DNA from: Glutinoglossum americanum
Lineage: Eukaryota > Ascomycota > Geoglossomycetes > Geoglossales > Geoglossaceae
Length of the DNA stretch: 64,000 nucleotides
NCBI GenBank assembly: GCA_020080175.1
Contig: JAGHQL010000033.1
Span: forward strand, 103,089 to 167,088
Reading direction: 5' to 3'
A program made the translations under genes and the position numbers. The notes beneath the pieces were generated by a model, which saw nothing but the letters and a program-made list of their open reading frames with translations, was not told the DNA's origin and ran no database searches. Of this stretch, positions 24,901 through 36,881 are shown one piece after another (position 1 is the stretch's first letter; each line of letters starts with the position of its first letter).

Positions 24901-26001
24901 CAAACCGGGGCGCGGGGCCAACCGAGGCCACGTTGTAACCATGTCGCGACATGGGAGAATAAGCATTTACATCTGCGCCGCGCTCATTGGAGCCTGTCGG
25001 AGACACAGCGAGCTGCCTATCGCGAAAACGGGGGTGCATCGAGACGCCGCGCTGGCCGGCCGGGGTGTAAACATCAGACGAATTCCCCCTGGGGCGTAAG
25101 CCGTGGGGGCTGAGGTTTAAGCGACGAGGGCCATCCCATTCGCCATGTTTCTTCGACTCCGGCCCTGCCCGACAGCTGATGCCAATCAGACCCCGCGGGA
25201 TTCATCGCGAGGCCGGTGGGGCTGCACCCATAATTAGCGCTTCTTTGTTCCCCGGACTTGCGCTCAACGGGGGACCGGGAGGGACCTTGATCCTGATCCT
25301 GCGGCTAGCCCTGTTTGGGGTGGGGCGCACGTTGGGCGTTATCGACGTTTACTGGCCCGCGGTGGGGGGAGGCACCCTTTGGTTCTTGCAGCACCTCACC
25401 GCTGCTTCCCGGGGAATGGGGCGACGCAGGAGCGTTGAGATTGCGGGGGCTTCGCCAAGACGGAGAGTGCCGCTGGGAAAAGCAGTACCGGGAAAACCGT
25501 TTTAGTTTTTCCTGGAGCTTGCAGCGAGGGGCGGAGGCGTGGAGAAGGGGCTCCGGGGAACAAGAACGGAAGGTGCTGGGCTCTCGCTGCTCGCGCCGTG
25601 CGTGTCGGAAAATGGTGCTACTCGCGTCGCGGCGATGAAGTCAAAGTCGGAAGCACAACATGTCCTATTTCAGAAAAACAAGTTGAGAGCCTCGAACGCT
25701 GGACTCTGGAATTTTTGGTTCTCAATATGGAGAGGTTCTATTGGCGATGGCTCGGTGGAGAGAGGGAGACGGAGGATCCAAAATCGACTATAAGTACGGC
25801 CTTCAGGACTCCTCCATTCAGTCTCCATTCAGCATCCGGTTCTCGGTTCCTCAGTCAACAATCCAATCTCTCATCTCGTCAACCAGCTTTCTCGCTTTAT
25901 AACATTCATTACAAGAATCCGCCGCCTTACAGCATCTCTTCTGCACCAAGCATTCTCGGTCTTCATTTCAACACCTTTCCACCCCAACAAACACTTTGAA
26001 A
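21960..26001. other. Long intergenic region with no supported gene
   Basis: Four kilobases between the NACHT-ankyrin gene and the small secreted protein gene. Several open frames of up to 150 codons occur in the GC-rich stretch 24640-25640, but they lack recognisable domains, some begin at GTG, and overlapping frames are equally open, as expected from GC-rich DNA. The last 200 bases are pyrimidine-rich and look like the 5' UTR of the next gene. No tRNA was found. Confidence 0.45.
25789..25794 (+). promoter_or_regulatory. Candidate TATA box of the small secreted protein gene
   Basis: TATAAG stands 208 bases before the start codon at 26002. It is followed by a CT-rich leader with many TC-rich blocks, the pattern of strongly expressed filamentous fungal genes. 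The assignment rests on position and composition only. Confidence 0.35.
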
Positions 26002-26373
26002 ATGTTCGCCTACTTGGTATGGCAATTCCATCTTGGTGATATATCCAGCGCTTCAGTACTAACACGCTTCCTCCAGCTCATCGTTGCTTTCCTTTCCTGG
26101 GGATTCGCCTCTGCTCTCCCCTCTCCCGGCCCCCACGCCGCTCCCGTTGTCGATATTGTCGAAAGAGCTCCGGTGGTAGCCCGCTCTGCGGATGCGCCTT
26201 CCATTCCGGAGTTGATGGCCACTGTCCAGCGCGATAGTGCTGCCATTGCCGCAGCCATCCAGGATCCGGAATTGCTGGCTACTGTCGAACGCGATAGCGC
26301 CGCCATCGTCGCCGCTCTCAAAGGCACAGTTCAGCGCCGCGACCCTCCGACCAACGCGTGCACGGTTATGTAA
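26002..26373 (+). CDS. Small secreted repeat protein ending in a CaaX box (CTVM)
   Basis: Two exons, 26002-26016 and 26077-26373 (103 aa), with a 60-nt intron carrying an ACTAAC branch site. Removing the intron makes a clear signal peptide (MFAYLLIVAFLSWGFASA) likely cut near ALP. The mature part holds two near-identical units (LMATVQRDSAAIAAAIQDPE and LLATVERDSAAIVAALKG) followed by a partial third (GTVQRRD). It ends DPPTNACTVM, a C-terminal CaaX-type sequence, after a dibasic RR. Family knowledge: fungal a-factor-like lipopeptide pheromone precursors end in CaaX boxes, including CTVM in the hybrid-type precursors of Trichoderma. A signal peptide with a CaaX box is unusual because prenylation is cytosolic. 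It may therefore be a hybrid pheromone precursor, or a small secreted protein with a chance C-terminus. Confidence 0.75.
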   Translation: MFAYLVWQFHLGDISSASVLTRFLQLIVAFLSWGFASALPSPGPHAAPVVDIVERAPVVARSADAPSIPELMATVQRDSAAIAAAIQDPELLATVERDSAAIVAALKGTVQRRDPPTNACTVM

Positions 26374-29059
26374 ATGGCTCCTCGCACCCACTCCATGCTT
26401 AGCTGGGGCAAGATATTAGTTCCAGAGATAGGGGCGGGGACCTCTCGCAACGAAGTCGGTAGAGATGGGGTTGGAAAGTTGTATCACCCTTTGTAGAGTC
26501 GGTGCTCAGGCGAGGAGTGGTAGAAGTGGCTCTATTTCCTATTTTTTTTCTTGGATTTTCCCGAAACATTCGTTTGAGAGCTATGGACTGCATTGTACTT
26601 TAGACCTTTGCTTTAGACTCATAGACTGCATTGTACTTTCCTTAGATATTCGGTTAGACTTATAGATAGCGTTGATCTTGCCACGTTTTTGTTTGCATAG
26701 AGCAATTTCGATCTTTACCATCGTTGTTCCAGGCTCCTCCTAGCCTACTATAGAACCTCAATTAGCATGATAAAGGCTTCTTTGGAGATCTGAGCAAATG
26801 CTCTAGGAGGGTAACTACCGGGTTTACCTGCTGAAAAAAGCACGGTTAGATTCTGAGAGTAGTGACCCGCTCAAGTGGACGGAACCCGTAGCTCTATTTC
26901 GTGTACGCATGACCACTGCGTCTGCCGGGACAGGATATTCTACGGCGCATTTCTCGGTAGTGGTGCCACTATCTCTCATGCAATTAGTAGTGTCAAGTTG
27001 AATTAACTGGCAGAGGAGTTGGGGGGGGGTCGCGCGTGTGCAAGCTTGTGGGATTGGTGAGTAACCTTACTAATGCGGAGTGAATGGGTCGATGCAGGAG
27101 ACGAACTGCGGGCTATTAAAGTTGCTCCTCAGTATACACCGCTAAAGAATAAAAAACTCAAGTGTTATAGCATAAGTAGCGTTCCTAACGGTTAGGTTTA
27201 AAACTGCATATGCTCAGCCCAGGCACAGTGGCCTCCGGTTTCGACTTCCGTAGCACAACTAGCTTCGTTTTCCCGCCACTAGGACCTAATACGCGATATC
27301 TGCCAAGGTCAGTATGAGTACGATTTTCATAAAACCAGCGATTGATGTCTAATTTCGTTCTAGGGAGTAATTCTATCGTTCATATTCACAACAACATAGT
27401 GCCTTGCTTCATTTAATTCAAACTGGTTTAACCGGTTTCGGTTCGGTTCGGCTCGGTTTGACCCCTAAGCCGAACAGCTGGTTTCGGTTTGGGTCGCCAA
27501 ATTGAACGGCGAACCGAGCCGGAATCGGCGCAGGTTAGTTAAAGCCGAACTAGTTGGGTTGGTTAGGGTCTTCGGGGACCACTTCTGGCATTCTGAAGAT
27601 CTTTAATTAAAGGTGCGCGAGTGGCTAGGAGGCCTAAAGAAGCGTTCTTGTTACCCTCTAGCTTCTCCGCATCAATGCATCGCATTACTGCAGTTACTTG
27701 ACCAAGAATTCTGGCTTTCGCGCGATACTGCCGGACAGGCAACGCAGCAATCGCTGCAACTGAACGACACAGCGTCATCACTTTCATCTCCCTCTCTTAA
27801 TTATCTTAATCGACTTTTAACGAGACGAATAACGTTAACACTGCCAGGCAGAATCTTTCCCGCCTCCCGGCTCTAGATATCGCTACCTTCGACTTCTTCC
27901 GGGGTGATGACACCATCTGCATCACCATCCTTGTGAGGAGTTCCTGGCACGCCGAATGCTACTGGCCGACGACGGTCCAGGATGGCAGAGTGTTGGGTAT
28001 GTCAGGGGAAGACTCATGGTCCACGGGGGCTGGGCACCCTACCGCAGTAGCCCCACCTTGGGTCTGAAGACATGAAGGTTTGTTTCGAGCGTGGTGTGCT
28101 AAAAACCGAATATATAAGGTTGCAGATGAAGTTTTGCACCGAAAAATCCGTGGCGCGGCCCTCGGCGTAAACCATTCTCATTTCATACATCCACTTCATT
28201 GTGGGCGGTGGTGGCAGTTCCCGGCGTTTGGAGGACCGGAGCCACCCAAGCGAGCGTCGGATCTCCAATGGCGGAGCCGTCACACTATCACATACACTAT
28301 AGTGGCCGCTTACCATTGGGTTGGGAGGCTGCTGCTAGGCATAAAGGACGAAGAGGGTATACAACTCGGCGAGGTGAGGTGGGGTTATGACTGAGGTGAG
28401 TGTTTTATGAACACTGGATGCTAGCGAGATGGCTAGGGAGAGGCACTTAAAAGGGAGGGAGCTATAGACAGCTGATCGGGCCCCGGTTCTAGACTATCAG
28501 TTGCTAATATCGGGTACCATTCATATCTAGCCCACCTCCTTGTGCTGATGGGCTAAGGATATGGTACTGATGATCTTGGTGTTTTAGTCTTTCACGTCTA
28601 AGCTTTGGGGGGCAATTACTAAAACTTGGTGATCCGGCTAGCCGAGAGGCGATTCCCACAAGTGTCCATGTGAAGGTATCATTAGGCAGGAATTCCGAAG
28701 CAGTGGGAGGGTGAGCTCAGAAAGGCTGTATTTCTTATATACCTTGACGGTAGAGAGCTTAGTTTTGATGGCGGCTAGGAACTTGCGGCTGAGCCTCGAG
28801 TGGAACATCTGAAGCTAGAAAGATAGGCGCTATGGTGCGGTGCGTAGGTGCGTTCTTTAATTTCGAGTTAGAGCTGTTCTTAAAATAGGGTTGATGGGTC
28901 ACTTCTCAAGTGCTCTGGAAGATCTTTTGCAAAGCAGTCCTGAAATTTCGCATCTAAAGAAAATTAGACCAACTAGTTATTCAGAAAGACTAGCCTAAGG
29001 TGGCCAACTCTGAATACCGTGACGCTGGATCCCTATTGTGTTTATGCCCGAAAATAGTA
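26374..29059. other. Intergenic, no supported gene
   Basis: About 2.7 kb between the small secreted gene and the methyltransferase. It contains a GGTTCGG-type low-complexity inverted repeat at 27424-27531. Short open frames on both strands at 27560-27880 and 28010-28390 show no recognisable domain. No tRNA or rRNA was seen. Confidence 0.45.
27424..27531. repeat. CGGTT-rich low-complexity tract with inverted repeat
   Basis: Repeated ggttcgg units are followed about 50 bases later by their complement; cggctcggtt at 27449-27458 pairs with aaccgagccg at 27512-27521. It is intergenic. It may be the end of an old mobile element, but no transposase is visible. Confidence 0.5.
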
Positions 29060-30394
29060 TTACTCGTGGTCAAACTTAACTAACTTTTCACCTGTGATAT
29101 CCCCAGATTGCTTAGCAACATCCTCCTGCATCCATCTCGCCTTCCTCAACGCCTGAGCCTGAGTCGCCCAAACAGGCCTCGCTAGCTCCATGAACTGCGC
29201 CCCAAACTCCGAGAGCACAGTGGAAACATCCTCACCATCCTCACCATCAAGGTGACCGTCCTCTCCGTTGTTGTTATCTTCCGTCTCTTTGCCACTGCCG
29301 CCTTGCTCACTGCCAAATGTCGCGCAAAACCATGACTTTTTGAGTCGGGCAATAGCCGCGGTTGCTTCTGCACTGTCTGGTTGCACATTCTTTGCAACGA
29401 GATAAAATGACGACACTTGGGCGTGGAACTTCACCGGCTTGAAGAGAACAATGTCAGAGAAACTGGAGAATGTTTTGAGTAGCTGAATAGTGTCCCATCT
29501 TTCCACCTTATGGAGCAGCACGATCATTGATCCCCCAGTCTTAATCTTCTGTAGTCCAAGGATCAGCTGTGAATTAAGGAGGCGGCGCGGTTCTTTATTT
29601 TTCCTATAGTCCGCCACCTCATGAGTGCGAAGAAACTGTCCGTCGCATATAACTAAATTGTAGCTTCCCGTGTAGGGCCATGGGGTGCCGAACCTAGCTG
29701 CTTCTGGATGTTCGCTTGGTATGTTGTCGACCCCGAATGAGGAGGCTAACATGGTGATGTCCGTGAAAGTGACACGGACTCGCTTGTTCTTTTTGCCGTG
29801 GGGGATTAGGATATCGTGTCCCCCTTCGTTGTTGGGGAGGCTGAAAGCGTCGACCACGGCCATATGGTTTTTTTGTAGGGCGAATGCGGTGAAGCCGCCT
29901 GGGGCAATACAGAGATCTAGTATCCTGATGCGCTTCTTAGTGAATGAAAACGCTTGCGTGGCATCCTCCATTTCTTCTGCGATGGCCTTCATCATACGGA
30001 GGAACGCATGTTTGACCTTGCTGTCTGGTCTATCTGCTACTGCCCTTTTGGTTTCGAAATGCTTATCCCCGGCCTCGCGTTTCCATCCCTATGTGATTAT
30101 CTAGTCAGCTAGGAGACATCTGGCCTGAAGGAATAGCTGAACTTCAAGAAGCTCGTCTGGTAAATATGATTGGGGCTGACCAAGTGTGCTCGCTGTAACC
30201 ACCTTCGGCGGAGGCGTTCTTCTGTCTATATTTGGCGAATAAAATGGGGGCATCCGGCTTACCTCGGTCCTTAGCTGCATCAGTTCCTCGAACGCAGGTT
30301 CCCCGAGGAAATATGCATTCAGCTGAGGCGTAGTGTCATCCGTCTCAGTTTTGCATGAGGTTCCAAACTCACTGGGTAGGGCAGGTGTCTCCAT
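29060..30394 (-). CDS. FtsJ-like SAM-dependent methyltransferase (putative RNA 2'-O-methyltransferase)
   Basis: Two exons, 30394-30263 and 30088-29060 (386 aa), separated by a 174-nt intron. The splice joins FEELMQLRTE directly to GWKREAGDKHFE, giving a continuous N-terminal helical region. The Rossmann methyltransferase domain has the SAM-binding LDLCIAPGGF (101-110), an Asp in VICDGQ (Asp193) and a Lys in VLLHKVERWD (Lys238), fitting the Lys-Asp-Lys-Glu plan of FtsJ/RrmJ enzymes; the other Lys and Glu were not assigned. The C-terminus has an acidic low-complexity stretch (DNNNGEDGHLDGEDGED). Family knowledge: FtsJ-domain enzymes methylate ribose 2'-OH in rRNA, tRNA or mRNA caps; many fungal lineage-specific paralogues are uncharacterised, and the substrate here is unknown. 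No signal peptide, so likely nuclear or cytosolic. Confidence 0.9.
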
Positions 30395-31959
30395 GCTGTA
30401 ACCTGTAGGGCTCGGATCGGACTAAGGTGGGGTGCGTGGGTGAGCTAATAACTAAGCTATGCGGTTATGGGACACTCGGCCGTTGGTGACAGCCTGTAGC
30501 AGATGATTCAGATATCCTGTTGTAATCTGATGCACGCCTGAGATATGGGCTTGGTATTTGATGATGATAGAGATGAGGGCTAGCTCAATTGCGTGCAAGA
30601 AGAAGCTAGCTAGCTAGCGTTGACATCCCCAGGACTTACCCCGCACACGAATCCAATGACCAATAACGGTCGTGGTTACGTATTTTATACAGCAGTGGTC
30701 GCACTTAATCGAGAGCGGATCTATTGGGTCGCTTGAAAGAGAGCCTCTACCCAGCAATCCCACTTCACTCCACGGAAGTAACTAGCCATACTTAGGTCTA
30801 CGCCATGGCATGAAGTAGCCTTCGCGAATCCAAGGAAGAAACGATGGCTGGGAATTTGCTTGATTCTAGATGCGCAAGTATTCGGGCGACTTTTACACTG
30901 GCTACCGAGCGAACGAGATCTTAGCGGCGCTGTGTATCTCGGGAGCGCGCACGACGGAATCCAATAGCTGAGCAACGCACTCAACGACAGCCTTAGCGTT
31001 GCCGCTGAACCGCCAACCAATTCAATCCGCAAACTGAATTTCCCAAACCTAAAACCGATAAGAACAATAGAAAGAGGGAGGGGCTGAAAAGCAGATTCGT
31101 AGGTGGAGAGTAAGATTATGGAAACGTACTCAACTAACTTCGAGGTGTTCGAGCAGGCGTTGAAGCATTTGCACCTACCGAAGTTCTAGATTTCAGGAAT
31201 TGCCGTCAGAGAAGAGCATCCTGGTAGTTCCCATTGCATGTTGCCACATAGGCGCTGGAATTAGGACACTGGGATATTTTATAGTGTCACGGGAATCTCC
31301 ACAAGGCGCCTCTAGGGCCTGTGAGGCTATGGCTGCTGTTACGTGGTGAGGCCGTGGATGCCTAAGCTACTAAGACGACGTCCATTTGGTGTTGAGTGTT
31401 CAGCTCGACGACATACTCACATTGCGGGGTATTCTGCATACCCGATATCGCATCGGAAAAGCCTGCTCCCGCTATTAATTGTCTCAATGCCCCTTTGATG
31501 GCATTCGGAGGCTATGGCATACTGTTTCTCATTGCCTTTCTTTCCTATATATACCCTGCGATTGTGGCGCTTCTTCATGTAGTGAGATCTTAATAACTAA
31601 GCCGAGCTATATTCTATTAGCTATATCCAATTGGCCACCCTGCGAAACGCCGAGCACTGCTTTATAGTGTATATAGGACGTCATCGTTACACAAGGCTCC
31701 AATAATGATCTCTGCATCTTGGAGAGGGCCTCTCAACATATTCTGAAAGCAGATAGAAGAGGCTAAGGAATGTTCCTCAAATGATCGCCCATATATTGGG
31801 TACTATTACCTAGGTGGGTGGCGTGGAGGGTATTTCTATGCCGAGTTTACGCCTTATGTAGTATTAATACTGGCTAGTTATTAGCCATAGACTTGGCAGG
31901 GACAGCTCGTTATCGAGGCTCCCCCCCATTTCAATTCATCATCCTTCTACCCCCCGGTC
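30395..31959. other. Intergenic, no supported gene
   Basis: About 1.6 kb upstream of the methyltransferase. It is the gene's 5' flank followed by sequence with many stops in all frames. There may be further decayed TPR sequence towards 31700-31960, but it is too degraded to assign. Confidence 0.4.
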
Positions 31960-32850
31960 GAACTTTTGCCTCCACAGTGGGGAGATGCCGAAGATGTTCA
32001 CAGGCAGCCGCTTAATGGCAAATGGTGCTTACTCGGGCCTGATCATCTAGAGACGCTAGGGCTATGGTCGAGCGCGGCTACCTGGTATAGGTGTTGGGGT
32101 AAATGCAAACGGTCCAAGGAGCTATACATGTGGGCCTTGGAAGCTAAGAGAATAGCGTTTGGCAAGGGAGCTTTCAGCACTGACGGGCGCGGGGAGCCTT
32201 GCATCGACCCACCAGAGGGAAGGAAGATGGGGATATAGCAATGGATTTTTAGAAGCCAATGGAGATGACGAAGTGAGGGCATGTTGAGACGAGCAGACTG
32301 GACTGTTAGGCGTAGCGATGAGAACCCCTCAGGAGTATATGATGATGAATGACGCCGTCATATTCCAACGGGGGAAAGGTGAGAATACCATAAAATAGCC
32401 GAAAGGGAGGGTTCACTCCCAATAGATATGAAGCTTCAGCTGCTGGCGGCGAGCGGGTGAAATGGGGAGCCTACTGATCGAGGAACACACAACTGGGCTC
32501 AAGAATATAAGCTACCTTAACTCCAACCATTTGAGACAACAGAGTAATTTCAGGTGCGAATGATGGAAAAGATGGGGAAAACAATGGGCAAGGAATACCC
32601 TTCCGCTTTGATGGCGTTGAGGGAAGTGCGAAGTAGAGAAACCCACACTATGGGACTATGGGCACTGGAAAGAAGCCCTAGAGCATAACCCGAGAGCCAC
32701 CCAACTATATTGATCTCAGCTCGTGACCTAAACTCGGCTTGCTGTTGGCCAGGGCCGACTCGCTCTCTACCCGAATGATTGACATTACGGGGCATTTGGA
32801 TGGCTCAGAACACACCGATATGCTAACACTAATGAGCTGCCCGTCATCGA
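31960..32850 (+). pseudogene. Relic of a tetratricopeptide (kinesin-light-chain-type) repeat protein
   Basis: Broken plus-strand frames retain the TPR_10/kinesin light chain signature: LGPDHLETLGLWSSAATWY then GKCKRSKELYMWALEAKR near 32035-32155, and later EKMGKTMGKEYPSALMAL near 32560-32620. Stops and frameshifts interrupt the sequence between these islands (for example after 32238). In fungi such TPR arrays commonly form the C-terminal sensor of STAND proteins; no NB-ARC or NACHT part survives nearby. The boundaries are approximate. Confidence 0.6.
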
Positions 32851-33249
32851 TTTATCATAGCCAATTCAAATTCCAAGTGGCTGAACACCCACCCATTCAT
32901 GGTCGAGGGAAGGTGAAGGGTCCCAGGAGACGACCACTCCTGATACATGCAAGCAGGTGCATGTTTTGAGTTCTCCTGGCAGGGATAACTTATTACGGAT
33001 AAAGGAGGTGGAAGTAGAGTTGGTGAGTATTATTAAAGTGGTGGGAACCTTTTTAATTAATAGGAGTGAGTATTCCTTTGCACGGGGAGGGGTATATCGC
33101 CGCCCTGTTAAGTGCGGAGCCGAGCCGGGGGTGGCTGCTTTAACTATACCCAGTCTCGCGAGGCTTGTGGTTTATTACTGAAACCTATTATTGTTGTATT
33201 GATGTTTACCTAACTTTTCTTGTTAGCTTGTGTGTTGTTGCTGATACAG

Positions 33250-36180
33250 TGTCTTGCTCAGCTTCTATCATTTTCTTACCTTATCCTGACTCTTGTTGTC
33301 AAGAGTTTAGTAGTAGAAATTAGTTTATTTAGTATACGAATCAAAAGCTTTATAAAAATTCAAAACTATTAAGAATCTCATAATTATCTCTTATATAGTC
33401 TATACTAAAACTGTATTATCTATAAAGGTAACATTTATGTCTAGTTTAAAGTTGCTAATTTAGTTACAATTGCTGATCTTAACTGGTAATCCTTCATCTT
33501 TATTTCTTTTACTAAAAGTTTGTTATGGTAGCTACCAGGTAAGGGCCCAGTTAGTTACCAAACAAGCTGAGAAGGAGGGCTAGCTTTAAGGAAAGCTAGT
33601 GGAGTATAGGAGAGATTATCTTACATATAATATACTAAGCTAATGATATATAAATAAGGCTCGCAAGGTCTTGCCAATGATGTTATGAAGAAACTTTATA
33701 TAGAAATATAGTCGGTGGTGAGAGGTCTGTACATATATGTAAAAGGAACCAGGTAGGCCCCTACCTATGAATCTCTCAAAACCATTAATATATATAAAAG
33801 ATTAAGGAGAGTCTAGAAGGGAATCTCATCAGTTAATATCATAATCATCTTAAATAAACTATTAAAACTATTAAACTTACCCCTTTTATTATACCATATG
33901 GCTGACCTCTCTTACTTTTTCATGATTAGTCTCTTAGAACTAGTTCAGCCCTAATGCTCATGGCATCCAACCTTTACAGCCAGCTTATATAAGTAACTGT
34001 CACAAGACTATCCTAAACAAGTTAAAGAGAAAGACTAGTTTTAAAAAAAGCTAGTAGAATATAAAGAAAACTACTCTACATATAATACACTAAGTTAATA
34101 ATATATGAATAAGGCTCATAAGGTCTTACTAATAATGTTATGAAGAACTCTATATAGAAGTACAGCTAGTAGTAAAAGAATTATACAAGTATCATGAAAA
34201 CTCTATATGAAAGTATGGCTAACAGTAAGAAGACTATATATATATATAGATAAAGAACCATGGCTAAAAGACATGTACAGAGCTAATAAATAACCTAACT
34301 ATTAGCTAACTAGAGAAAGGCTAGGTAGGATCCTACTTCTGGACTTTTTAGAACTATTAATATATATAGAAGACTGAAGAAGGTCTGAAAGAAAACTTTA
34401 TTAGTCAATACCTATAATTATTCTAAATAAACTATTAATACTAATAAGTTTATTCTTTTAGTCATACTATATGGCTAGTTCTTCTTACTTCTTTATAACT
34501 AGCCCTCTAGAATTAGCTTAACTCTGATACCTATAACATTTAACTTTTACAGCTCAGCTTACATAAGCAGCTGTCATACTCAAGTGTCTGTAACATCTCT
34601 TTTAGGATCTGACAGATATGATATATATATAATAAAAATATACTTAATATTAGAGAATATTATAAGAATATTAAATATTATATAGTATTACTATATTACA
34701 ACATGTTTAATTAATTAATATTACTCTACTTAAATTTCAAGGTACTAAAAGTTTTGAAAAAGTATTTTATTTTTAAATTCTGATTAAAATAGTTAGTAAA
34801 TCACTAGATGTATTATTAGTTATTAAAATATAGTTTTTATATACTAATATAATTCTATTAGTAATTTAAATAATAGTAATAAAGTTAAATATATATTTAC
34901 TGTATTGTAAGCTTAGAAGTAGTATGTATCAAATATCATATGCTTATTGATATTAGTATTTATAATTATGTTTCTGTACTAAAAATTATTATATATAAGA
35001 ATTGACTAAATAAAATACCTTCTAGTCTCAAGTAACTTTAAGATATAAAGTATAGTTATATCAAACATGAAATTTATTAATTTTTTAAGCTTTTTATTAA
35101 GTACTTGAAATTTCAATTCTAACTCAAATACATATTTAAGGAATCTTAAAAAAAACTCTTTTCATATATTTATTTATTTATTATCCTATAGTAAATTTCT
35201 GTTAAATATTATTACTTTAAAACTGAACTTACTTTCAAATAACCTATCACTTAAATAAAGTTTAGTAAATTTATTTACTAACTTATACTAATTAAATAAC
35301 TTTTTTATTATTTTACAGTATTTATATAAAGAAAAATAAGTGTTTATCTCTAACTTGTAAATATTTCATATATAGAACTTAAGTACAAAATTTGATATAA
35401 TAAAATAAAAGGCTTACATAGATTTATATTTTTTATATATTATCTAGTATTTATACTTACTATTTATTACTTTTAAAAAATAGAATTTTAGGATATTATT
35501 AAGTTATTTAGTTTTTACTTAAGTAATACAAATTCAAAAACTAATTCTGTAACTAAAAATAAATAAAATTTGAGTTTTTTTTAGTAATTCTATAATGTAT
35601 AAGTATAGACTATAATCATATACTAGTAATTAATATAATCAAAAGTTATAAATTAACTACTAATAATATTTTTGTCAACTTTAAATATGACTTTATTTTT
35701 AGAAATCCTAGTAAGTTAAATTATAAAAGATATATCTTTGACAATTAATTTGTAAGAGTAGCTATAGATTATATTTTAAAAACTTATTACTAAACTTAAA
35801 AAAGGTAAGTAATTTTATAATACTTAAACTTTATTATTAGTAAACTAGAAACTAGTTATATATAGGTAATACAGGATCTTTTTTTACTTTTTGTATTCAT
35901 TGCAACTAATAGCTATTAGCTCAAATACTAATAAGATAATAAATAGTGATTAAATCTCTATATTAAAAATTGCTATTAAGCTAATTAAATAAAAATCTAA
36001 AAACTATATCTTAAGAGTAACTAATATATTAAAAAGACTTTAGTTAAGGTATATTTTGTATTTTAGTTATTTTGACCTTTTTATATAGTAAAGTTTGTGA
36101 GCTGATAGTAGAAAAGTAATATTTTTAGGTTAGTTAACTTATTTTAACTAGAGGATTGTTGGCAAGAGTAGTAGTATGAA
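33250..36180. repeat. Very AT-rich block, probably RIP-mutated repetitive DNA
   Basis: Base composition changes sharply around 33200-33300 and again near 36170: the interior is dominated by A and T, rich in TA/TATA steps, and has no open frame of note in any direction, unlike the balanced flanks. The edges still contain moderately GC sequence. It contains a diverged tandem direct repeat (33541-34585). This is the composition and decay expected of repeats hit by repeat-induced point mutation. No transposase or reverse transcriptase can be read. A composition scan would define its ends better. Confidence 0.75.
33541..34585. repeat. Two diverged tandem direct repeats of about 470 and 570 bp
   Basis: Copy 1 (about 33541-34008) and copy 2 (about 34013-34585) align along their length: shared landmarks include gaataaggctc then aaggtctt, attaatatatata, ataccatatggct against atactatatggct, and a common end ataagtaactgtca / ataagcagctgtca. 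Copy 2 has an internal partial duplication of about 60 bases. Differences are mostly C/T and G/A. Copy 1 can be framed as a TG...CA element (33521 tgttatgg to 34004 tgtcaca), suggestive of an LTR, but this is inference. Confidence 0.65.
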
Positions 36181-36881
36181 TAAAGTAACTGTCTGTTATG
36201 GTCTGTTATGGGGTAAATCTATAACATAATCTTTCTAAAACTAGACTGAGTTGTGCCTTACTATGGTGAAGCTAGATATTCTCCAGCCACAAGTTAATGC
36301 CTCAGTAAAGTATCTGTTGGGCTAATGTCACTTTCGTATATACCTCAGGAAATACTTTGGGACTTGTAAATAAGTAGCATTGAGGAAGAAGCTGTAGAGA
36401 CCCGGGTGCTTTTGTCTTAGGAATGGTAGCCTAGTCCTGGTTATTCTTTAGCTCGAGACATAAATAGAATGGCATGGTAAAGTGGTAAACTCCATCAATT
36501 GCCTAAATTAGTAAAAACACCGCCCAACCATTCGCGTGAGACTCGTTGACATACTCTGTAAAATTGGTGTATTATAGGCAATAACCTACCGCACTAACCC
36601 GGACACTTCCGGGACCGTCACAGTAGCAGCGAAGCAATTCGTGACAACATGGTGCAATACTCAATAAGCCAATTAAACACCCCCGAGCGAAAAAGGACGG
36701 CGATAACGACCCAAAACAGGGTAATACATTGAGAGTGCAAAATTCCTCTTCGAGAAATGACCGAAACTCCCCAAGACCAGGAAAAATAATTAGTGACGCA
36801 TGGAAGAGACCGGCAGCCTCGCTCACCCATAAACGGCGGGTACTTAGTTTGCGTGGGTTTGGAAAAAACGAGTACAGGGAA
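36181..36881. other. Intergenic, right flank of the AT-rich block
   Basis: It begins with a short duplication (tgttatggtctgttatgg at 36194-36211) that echoes the start of the repeat at 33521, then returns to balanced composition. The rest is the 3' flank of the fasciclin gene. No gene was seen. Confidence 0.45.

Noticed and set aside
24647-25638. Several plus-strand frames of 84-150 codons
   Set aside because: One begins at GTG, they overlap each other in different frames, the sequence is GC-rich, and no domain or signal peptide is recognisable.
33250-36180. Mitochondrial insertion (NUMT) as the source of the AT-rich block
   Set aside because: No readable mitochondrial gene fragment was found in any frame, and the tandem repeats with transition-type differences fit RIP better.
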